This document shows positions 28,178 through 33,547 of a stretch of 33,547 nt of DNA, piece by piece (positions within the stretch are counted from its first letter, which is position 1; the number at the start of each line of letters is the position of its first letter). The stretch spans positions 1-33,547 of the forward strand of contig CACNQW010000013.1 in NCBI GenBank assembly GCA_902622745.1, given 5' to 3'. The stretch comes from an uncultured SAR116 cluster alpha proteobacterium. GTDB lineage: Bacteria; Pseudomonadota; Alphaproteobacteria; Puniceispirillales; Marisalimonadaceae. The translations under genes and the position numbers were made by a program. The notes beneath the pieces were generated by a model. It searched no databases. It saw only the letters and a list, made by a program, of their open reading frames with translations, and was not told the DNA's origin.

Positions 28178-29521
28178 CTGGATAACTCAACAATAAAAAA
28201 AATTAGTAAAAAACTTCCCCCTGTTAAAAAAGGTATAAGGTTTGGGGATCTTTTCACAAAGCCAAAGGTCGGGCTACTATCAGAACGAAGATTTTTGATA
28301 TTCACAAAACGTGGACCAATAGAAATACATTTTAAACTTTCTCACTATGTCTCATTAGCCTTAACGATAGCAGTTGGTATATCCAGTATTATTTACTATT
28401 CAATTGTTGGTATATCTTCAGCAATTGACGTAGCACAAAAAGATATTATTACTGAGGCATCAGCTAACTTACCTTCAAATATAAGTAAAAATAAGTCAAA
28501 TATAATACAATCAGATTCTTTTTTAAATGAAATAAACATAGATGAGATAGAGCTAAATAATAACAAAATTGAACTTGAAACAAACATTAGTTTACCTGAA
28601 CAAACTAATGAAATTAATTTTAATAATAAATTAGTAAAAAATTCTGAAAAATTTATTAAACATAATATTTTAGAAAATAAATTAGATTTGTCTAAAAAAG
28701 TTGATGAAAATGATACAAAAATTGCTTTAAATTCGAAATCCTTTTCAAAAAATCCTAATACAGACTTATTTAAAAAGGATGAAAAGAACAATAATTTGAA
28801 TATTGAAACTAAAGAAGATAAAAAAGCTTTCTTCATTTCACCTCCGAAGCTTGATGAAAGAGCTTCTAATATTAGGTTTATTTCATCCTTAGATGAAGAA
28901 TTATCTAATTTAGAAAAAGTATTTAACAAACTTAATTTAGAATTAAAAGATAATCGAATTGAAAAAGTTAAAAATTTAATAAATACAAAACTAGATTATG
29001 ATAAAGACTCTGAAAATTTTTTAATGGCATTCAGACAACGGCTAGATTTACTCTCAATTTACAAAAACGCATTAGAATTTATACCTCTTAAACCACCTAT
29101 GGAACATTATTATGTAACTAGCAAATATGGAAAAAGAAAACATCCCGTCACAAAAAAATGGCGTTTCCATCACGGCATTGATCTAGCTGGAACTTGGCAA
29201 GAAAATATTAGAGTATCAGCTGATGGTGTTGTCACTTTTGCTGGATACCATGGTTCATTTGGTAAAGTTATTAGAATTAGACATAATTATGGAATAAGAA
29301 CTACTTATGGACATCTTGCAAAAATACTAGTTAAAAAAGGTCAAATTGTTTCTGAAGGACAAGTCGTTGGGAAAATGGGAAGAACTGGTAGAGTGGATGG
29401 TGCCCATCTACATTATGAGATTTCAGTTGATGGAAAATCAATAGATCCAGCAATTTATTTCTCAATTGGAAGAAAATTATTAAGTAGAAATAGTCTGAAA
29501 TCTATTGCAGATTTAAATTAA
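28178..29521 (+). CDS. Membrane-anchored M23 (LytM-type) peptidase, LmdC-like
   Basis: M23 zinc endopeptidases cut peptidoglycan cross-links. I start it at CTG 28178: GGAG lies six bases upstream, the frame has no ATG or GTG, and the N-terminal SERRFLIFTKRG segment begins before the only other candidate, TTG 28295. From CTG there are 447 residues: a cytoplasmic basic stretch (1-55), a membrane segment (about 56-79), a long Asn/Lys/Glu-rich region with helical parts (80-300), and the M23 domain (about 310-425) with the zinc ligands H331 and D335 (HHGID), H379 (YGH), and H410/H412 (HLHYE). The catalytic residues are complete. The layout resembles the bactofilin-linked LmdC of Caulobacter. Confidence 0.85.
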   Translation: MDNSTIKKISKKLPPVKKGIRFGDLFTKPKVGLLSERRFLIFTKRGPIEIHFKLSHYVSLALTIAVGISSIIYYSIVGISSAIDVAQKDIITEASANLPSNISKNKSNIIQSDSFLNEINIDEIELNNNKIELETNISLPEQTNEINFNNKLVKNSEKFIKHNILENKLDLSKKVDENDTKIALNSKSFSKNPNTDLFKKDEKNNNLNIETKEDKKAFFISPPKLDERASNIRFISSLDEELSNLEKVFNKLNLELKDNRIEKVKNLINTKLDYDKDSENFLMAFRQRLDLLSIYKNALEFIPLKPPMEHYYVTSKYGKRKHPVTKKWRFHHGIDLAGTWQENIRVSADGVVTFAGYHGSFGKVIRIRHNYGIRTTYGHLAKILVKKGQIVSEGQVVGKMGRTGRVDGAHLHYEISVDGKSIDPAIYFSIGRKLLSRNSLKSIADLN

Positions 29522-29523
29522 TT

Positions 29524-29539
29524 TGGCACATAAAATGCA
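29524..29539 (+). promoter_or_regulatory. Sigma-54 (-24/-12)-like promoter upstream of the 51-codon ORF
   Basis: TGGCACATAAAATGCA: GG at 29525-29526 and GC at 29537-29538 have the exact 12-base offset of the -24/-12 consensus, with TGGCAC perfect and TTGC read as ATGC. The predicted start is about 29550, one base before GAGGTG of the next ORF. It begins three bases after the M23 stop. rpoN itself is the convergent neighbour. Confidence 0.5.
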
Positions 29540-29563
29540 ATTTTATTAAAGAGGTGTATTAAA

Positions 29564-29719
29564 ATGAAATTGCATAAAAATAACGAAATTTTAAAAGTTG
29601 ATGATCTTGTCGACCTTAAAATTGATTTAAAAATTTTCAATAAACATAATAAAATTCATAAAAAGAAAATTATCCCATTAAAAATTTTAGCTAACTTAAA
29701 TTCAACCAGCAGACAGTAA
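29564..29719 (+). CDS. Small basic protein, 51 residues, convergent with rpoN
   Basis: Not recognised. ATG 29564 is preceded by GAGGTG at a seven-base spacing, one of the better ribosome binding sites in the region. The product is Lys/Ile/Asn-rich (MKLHKNNEILKVDDLVDLKI at the start, ending NLNSTSRQ), without a membrane segment. Its last 18 bases overlap the 3' end of rpoN on the other strand. A sigma-54-like site lies just upstream. It could be a real small protein or a chance ORF on a transcript that reaches rpoN antisense. Confidence 0.5.
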   Translation: MKLHKNNEILKVDDLVDLKIDLKIFNKHNKIHKKKIIPLKILANLNSTSRQ

Positions 29720-31180
29720 CTTATTTAATTTAGACCGTCTTTTTCTTTCTGCACTCGAAGGGATGCTTAGCATATCTCTATATTTTGCTACAGTTCTCCT
29801 AGCTACCTCTATACCTTGATTAGATAGGACATCTGCAATTTTTTCATCACTTAGAGGTTTACTAGACATTTCTGAAGAAATTAATTTTTTTAAAGCTTCC
29901 CTTACGGCTGAGGCTGCGTGTTTATCACTTTCTTCAGAGCTGGGGATAGATGCGGAGAAAAATTCTTTCAGAGACAATAACCCCCAATCAGTTAAAATTA
30001 ATTTACTATTTGTTACTCTTGAGACTGTACTTTCATGCATTCCTATTGCATCAGCTACATCTTTCAAAATCAAGGGCTTCATATGACTAAATCCATGCTT
30101 AAAAAAACTAATTTGTTTTTGTAAAATTACTGATGCAACCTTTAATATAGTTTTATTCCTTTGATCAACGGCTTTTTGAAGCCATTTTGCTTCTCCAATT
30201 TTATTTACCGTAAATTCATTATCATCTTCCCTAAGATTTAAATTAGAAATCTCGCTGATATAATCTTCATCTATATCTATAGTTGGAAGAGTTGATCTAT
30301 TTAAGTCAATTTTCCAACCTTTATTAGTTTTTGTTACAATAATATCTGGCTCAGAAATTCTTAAAGGTTCATCATTAAAGTATTCCGCAGGCTTGGGATT
30401 TAATGTTTTGATTATGTTAACCATTTGAATAATTTTATCATTTTCTACATCACACAATTTTGACAGGGTTTTAATTTTTCCTTTTGTAATTAATGTTAGA
30501 TTATCAACTAAAGTTTGATATGTGTTATCTAAAATTCCTTTTTCTTGCAGTTGTATTTTAAGGCATTCTGATAAATCCTTTGCAAATATCCCAATGGGTT
30601 CAAGACATTGAAGTTGTTCAATTATTTCTTCTATATAATTAAGAGGTTTATTTAATTCCACAGCAATTTCTTCAACTTGATGAATTAGCCATCCACTTGG
30701 ATGTAAGTAGTCAATTATAGAAATTGCAACTGACTGATCTTTTTTTTCAAAGGTTAGTGTAATTTGATTAATTAAATGTTCTTTTAATGAAATTTTGTTA
30801 GATACAGAATTTTCAATTACTTCTGATATAGAGGTACTTTTGTTTTCAAAATTATTTTTAATTGTTGTATTATTTTTCTCAAAAGATCTATCTGCAATAT
30901 GTGTATCAAATGAATTATTCATTTCTAAATTACTATTAATTTTTAATGGATCTTCATTTTGTTTAGTATTTTCTAAGACATCAAAAGTTTTTTGGTCTTT
31001 TTTTGATATTTTTTTTATATTTAAGTCTTCTTTTATAAAAGGATTTTCTAATTTGGCATTTTCTACATATTCAGCTAATTCTATATTTGTAAGTTGTAAA
31101 AGCTTAATGGCTTGTTGTAATTGTGGTGTCATCACAATAGATTGATTTTGTTTAATTTTTAACTGTTGATTTATTTTCAT
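29702..31180 (-). CDS. rpoN: RNA polymerase sigma-54 factor
   Basis: Sigma-54 directs transcription from -24/-12 promoters and needs AAA+ activators. The start is ATG 31178-31180 (MKINQQLKI), with AGGAGA upstream; an in-frame upstream start lacks support. The 492-residue product has region I (QSIVMTPQLQQAIKLLQLTNIELAEYVE, about 11-40), an acidic/Asn-rich region II (about 50-130), the core-binding domain (about 130-330), the HTH with DVADAIGMHESTVSRVTNSK, and the RpoN box ARRTVAKYRDML starting at residue 460. It is intact. The neighbouring pomA-pomB genes carry a -24/-12-like site. Confidence 0.96.
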   Translation of the reverse strand: MKINQQLKIKQNQSIVMTPQLQQAIKLLQLTNIELAEYVENAKLENPFIKEDLNIKKISKKDQKTFDVLENTKQNEDPLKINSNLEMNNSFDTHIADRSFEKNNTTIKNNFENKSTSISEVIENSVSNKISLKEHLINQITLTFEKKDQSVAISIIDYLHPSGWLIHQVEEIAVELNKPLNYIEEIIEQLQCLEPIGIFAKDLSECLKIQLQEKGILDNTYQTLVDNLTLITKGKIKTLSKLCDVENDKIIQMVNIIKTLNPKPAEYFNDEPLRISEPDIIVTKTNKGWKIDLNRSTLPTIDIDEDYISEISNLNLREDDNEFTVNKIGEAKWLQKAVDQRNKTILKVASVILQKQISFFKHGFSHMKPLILKDVADAIGMHESTVSRVTNSKLILTDWGLLSLKEFFSASIPSSEESDKHAASAVREALKKLISSEMSSKPLSDEKIADVLSNQGIEVARRTVAKYRDMLSIPSSAERKRRSKLNKLLSAG

Positions 31181-31381
31181 GACAAATCTCCTATGTATTA
31201 TGTCAATCAAAGAAAAATTTGTTTAGTAAATCAAAACTTTAATTTGACATAACTGTAAGGACAGAAAATTGACAATAAAAAACTATATCAGCTCTCAAAT
31301 TTGATGTATAATAATGTTTATGTATAAATATTGCTTTGAATTTTATTTTGCAAAAGTCATTAAGTTGACAAGAAAACTTTA

Positions 31382-31594
31382 ATGTTTTTTTCAACATCAT
31401 GCAAAATATGTAGAATAATAAGAATATTTTTATTCTCAGTTTTTTTGATTGTATTATTAGCTTTAATACAAAAGGATAAATTGCATTATCTTAAGTTTAT
31501 TACTCCAGAAAATGCCTCCTATTTTATTTTAATTGTAGGTATTCTAATAACAATTTTTAAAATTTTTGAATATTTCAAAGATAAAAAAAATTAG
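31382..31594 (+). CDS. Small two-helix membrane protein
   Basis: Not recognised. 70 residues: a short N-terminus with CKIC, a membrane segment at about 12-30 (IIRIFLFSVFLIVLLALI), a linker (QKDKLHYLKFITPENASY), and a second segment at about 46-62 (YFILIVGILITIFKIF), ending in charged EYFKDKKN. The ribosome binding site is weak, which lowers confidence. Its 3' end overlaps the DUF1566-like gene by four bases (convergent). The 201 bases upstream (31181-31381) hold a TATAAT-like box near 31309 but no clear -35. Confidence 0.5.
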   Translation: MFFSTSCKICRIIRIFLFSVFLIVLLALIQKDKLHYLKFITPENASYFILIVGILITIFKIFEYFKDKKN

Positions 31595-32085
31595 TTTCTA
31601 TCTCTCACTAGACGAATATAATTTGGTTTGTATCCTGGATAACGACCAAATGTATTACCATTTAGAAAATTAACTATCCAATTAAATTTTGGCTGCCAAA
31701 AATTTTTTTCATTTGTCCAAAAAGGTTCTGGAGGTGTTTTGGGGAAAAGTTTCAAATTGATTTTGACCTTTTCACAATTTATACATATTAAACTTTCTAA
31801 CTCTTTTCTTGTTGGCAATCTCCAATTACCCTCTAATTGATTATTAGCTATATTAATAATTTCTGGTATGAATTTGAGCTCAAATTTTTTTGCAACTCCA
31901 TCGCAAGTATTTTTATTCCAATACATACCTACTGGACACGTCATCCATTCAATTTTATTTTTTAAATCAATTACATAATACCCTCTTGGGATATACTCAG
32001 AACCGATTACAAATTTGGGGATAAAAAATAAAAAAAATATTCCAGTAATTAATTTTATAAATTTACTAGAGAGTATTCTATACAT
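31591..32085 (-). CDS. Secreted DUF1566 (Lcl C-terminal)-domain protein
   Basis: A 164-residue product. It begins with a signal peptide or anchor (about 8-28, FIKLITGIFFLFFIPKFVIG), then a single DUF1566/Lcl-type domain with the hallmark WRLPTRKELESLI (about 88-100), WMTCPVGMYWN, PFWTNE, and the terminal YIRLVRD. Four cysteines (C50, C61, C101, C104) suggest disulfides in the periplasm. Function unknown; the domain occurs in surface and fibre-associated proteins. AAGG precedes the ATG. It diverges from pomA; the 102-base gap contains the sigma-54-like site. Confidence 0.78.
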   Translation of the reverse strand: MYRILSSKFIKLITGIFFLFFIPKFVIGSEYIPRGYYVIDLKNKIEWMTCPVGMYWNKNTCDGVAKKFELKFIPEIINIANNQLEGNWRLPTRKELESLICINCEKVKINLKLFPKTPPEPFWTNEKNFWQPKFNWIVNFLNGNTFGRYPGYKPNYIRLVRDRN

Positions 32086-32123
32086 ATAATAACCTTAATG
32101 TTTTTTTTAAACTTTTTTGATTT

Positions 32124-32139
32124 TGGTCTCATTCTTGCA
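32124..32139 (+). promoter_or_regulatory. Sigma-54 (-24/-12)-like promoter of pomA-pomB
   Basis: TGGTCTCATTCTTGCA: GG at 32125-32126 and GC at 32137-32138 are offset by 12 bases as required, with a perfect TTGCA at -12. The -24 box matches TGG only. The predicted start is about 32150, giving a 38-base leader with GAGGA ahead of the pomA ATG. rpoN lies 1 kb away, and sigma-54 control of flagellar genes is common. Confidence 0.6.
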
Positions 32140-32187
32140 GAATTTGTGCCTAAAATCATGTTTTTTATATTTAATGAGGAATAAAAA

Positions 32188-32952
32188 ATGGATATAGCAT
32201 CTTTAATCGGTTTGGTTGGAACACTAGGAATGATTGCAGGGGCAATGGTTTCATCAGGAGGAATTGGTCCGTTTATCGACACACCTTCAATGTTGATTGT
32301 AATTGGTGGAACTTTTTTTGCAGTGATGTATAGGTCTACATTACCCGATTTTCTAGCATCATTTGGAACTCTAGCAAAAGTCTTTCTCCCTGGTGCAAAA
32401 AAACATGATGAATTAATAACTAGAATTACAGAATTAGCTGGAATTGCGAGAAAAGACGGTATGATGGCTCTAGAAGGTCAAGAAGTACCAGATAAATTCT
32501 TTGAAAAAGGACTTCAAATGCTAGTTGATGGCGCAGATGAAACAAAATTAACTGAACAATTAAATAGAGAAGTTAAAGGAATGATAAGACGCCATGATAA
32601 TATGAAAAGTGTTTTCCAAGCATGGGTGGATTTAGCACCAGCAATGGGTATGATTGGAACTCTAATTGGTTTAGTTGCTATGTTAGGAAATATGGCTGAT
32701 CCAAAAGCAATTGGACCTGCAATGGCTGTTGCACTTTTAACAACACTATATGGCGCTATGATTGCTAACTGTATATTTATGCCTATAGTAACAAAATTAG
32801 AAAATTACTCTGCTCATGAAGCTCTATATAGAGAAATGGTCGTTATGGGATTAAAATATATTTCTAGAGGAGAGAGTCCAAGAAATATAACTGATCAACT
32901 CATAGCAAACTTACCTCCTAAACTACAGGCCAAAATAGAGGAAGCTGCTTAA
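32188..32952 (+). CDS. pomA: Flagellar stator protein PomA/MotA
   Basis: Ion-channel stator subunit that pushes on FliG to drive flagellar rotation. The 254-residue product matches the length and layout of Vibrio PomA more closely than the longer H+-type MotA (about 290): MDIASLIGLVGTLGMIAGAM at the start, a periplasmic loop with DTPSMLIVIGGTFFAVM, a cytoplasmic domain with R/E residues (about 55-145), and LAPAMGMIGTLIGLVAMLGNMADPKAIGPAMAVALLTTLYGA across membrane segments 3 and 4. GAGGA precedes the ATG. Na+ drive is likely but inferred from similarity. Confidence 0.92.
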   Translation: MDIASLIGLVGTLGMIAGAMVSSGGIGPFIDTPSMLIVIGGTFFAVMYRSTLPDFLASFGTLAKVFLPGAKKHDELITRITELAGIARKDGMMALEGQEVPDKFFEKGLQMLVDGADETKLTEQLNREVKGMIRRHDNMKSVFQAWVDLAPAMGMIGTLIGLVAMLGNMADPKAIGPAMAVALLTTLYGAMIANCIFMPIVTKLENYSAHEALYREMVVMGLKYISRGESPRNITDQLIANLPPKLQAKIEEAA

Positions 32953-32964
32953 ATAGGTGTTAAT

Positions 32965-33547
32965 ATGGCTGAAGCACAAGAAAATCCTAATGTAGAAGAA
33001 CAGGAAGAAGAAGAATGTCCTAAATGCCCGCCTAAAGGTGCGCCAGCGTGGATGGCAACTTTTGCTGATATGGCAACTTTATTAATGGCATTTTTTGTTC
33101 TTATTCTTTCATTTGCTGAATTTAATGTTCCAAAATTTAAACAAATTAGTGGTAGTTTAAAAAATGCCTTTGGTATTCAAAGAGTTGTGCCTGTTGTTGA
33201 ACAACCCAGAGGAACAACAGTACTGGCATTGAACTTTAGTCCCTCCCCTGATCCTTCTGTTACAAAAAATATGACACAACAATCTACAAACACAGAGCAA
33301 AAAAATTTAGACCTTAAATCTGAAGAAGATAAGAGGGAGAGTTCAAAATCTAGTTCAGAAAGTATCGAAAAAGCAAAAAAATTAGAAGAGGCTTTTAAAT
33401 CAATTAATTTAGACAAAAGTGTAACTACAGAAGTTATTGATGATAAGGTAGTAGTCAAAATTAATAATAAAGAGAGTAAGGATATACAAGATGTTGTTTC
33501 AAAAACCATAACTGCTATAGAAGATGCAAGAAATAAATCTGGAAATT
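32965..33547 (+). CDS. pomB: Flagellar stator protein PomB/MotB (cut off by window edge)
   Basis: Partner of PomA; its OmpA-like C-terminal domain anchors the stator to peptidoglycan, and its membrane Asp carries the ion. The frame is open from ATG 32965 to the window end (194 codons). An acidic N-terminus (NVEEQEEEECPKCPPKGAPAW) is followed by the single membrane segment TFADMATLLMAFFVLILSFAEF with the ion-binding D35, then the plug/linker KFKQISGSLKNAFGIQ, as in PomB. A long Ser/Lys/Glu-rich linker fills about residues 80-150. The OmpA domain is mostly beyond the window. It starts 12 bases after pomA. Confidence 0.92.
   Translation, partial: MAEAQENPNVEEQEEEECPKCPPKGAPAWMATFADMATLLMAFFVLILSFAEFNVPKFKQISGSLKNAFGIQRVVPVVEQPRGTTVLALNFSPSPDPSVTKNMTQQSTNTEQKNLDLKSEEDKRESSKSSSESIEKAKKLEEAFKSINLDKSVTTEVIDDKVVVKINNKESKDIQDVVSKTITAIEDARNKSGN

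Noticed and set aside
28396-28929. Minus-strand open frame opposite the M23 linker
   Set aside because: Low-complexity Ser/Phe/Leu composition arises from the complement of the Asn/Lys/Glu-rich linker.
28295-29521. TTG 28295 as the start of the M23 peptidase
   Set aside because: No ribosome binding site, and it would cut into the conserved-looking juxtamembrane segment; the upstream CTG has GGAG at a good distance.

Overview
The window is an AT-rich chromosomal stretch (by eye well under one third G+C) from a free-living, flagellated alphaproteobacterium, probably marine. The alphaproteobacterial assignment rests on three things. The tmRNA gene is circularly permuted into two pieces, with the acceptor piece encoded before the tag piece. 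The SspB is of the alpha-type family. The gene blocks serB/miaA/ilvB/ilvN/ilvC and thyA/folA/hflK/hflC/degP are typical of the class. AT-richness and tight packing recall streamlined ocean alphas, but rpoN and a PomA/PomB-type stator pair argue against a standard non-motile SAR11 (Pelagibacter) genome. The exact lineage cannot be fixed from the sequence alone.

Layout. 1-6281 (minus strand): miaA, ilvB, ilvN, ilvC, mreB and mreC (cut by the window edge), a co-directional run of tRNA modification, branched-chain amino acid synthesis and cell-shape genes. 6308-7201: serB on the plus strand. 7204-10643 (minus): hflK, hflC and a DegP-like protease, an envelope proteostasis block. 10778-12917: mrp on plus, converging on thyA-folA. 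13010-13319: ssrA with a good promoter and a strong terminator. It is followed by sspB, so the tag RNA and the adaptor for tagged proteins are adjacent. Then fumC. 15307-17775 (minus): rpmJ (a 41-codon gene), an FMN-dependent alpha-hydroxyacid dehydrogenase and a protein that looks like D-tartrate dehydratase. 17823-18380: msrA. 18467-23597 (plus): a compact four-gene operon with a complete arginine-to-spermidine route (arginine decarboxylase, carboxyspermidine dehydrogenase, carboxyspermidine decarboxylase, agmatinase). 23599-26235 (minus): trxB, purU and an alpha/beta hydrolase. 26299-29521: a probable morphogenesis locus with three tandem bactofilins facing a small membrane protein and an M23 peptidase. 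29524-33547: a sigma-54 region with rpoN, a 51-codon ORF behind a -24/-12-like site, two uncharacterised envelope proteins, and pomA/pomB behind a second -24/-12-like site.

The least ordinary parts are the bactofilin/M23 locus, where the M23 gene appears to start at CTG one codon after an in-frame stop; the paired sigma-54-like sites next to rpoN; the tartrate dehydratase/hydroxyacid dehydrogenase pair; and the ssrA-sspB pairing. No mobile element, CRISPR array, tRNA or rRNA was seen. Most remaining gaps are short; the main longer ones are 12918-13040 (ssrA promoter), 10644-10777 (divergent promoter region), 27663-27811 (divergent control region) and 31181-31381 (rpoN upstream region).
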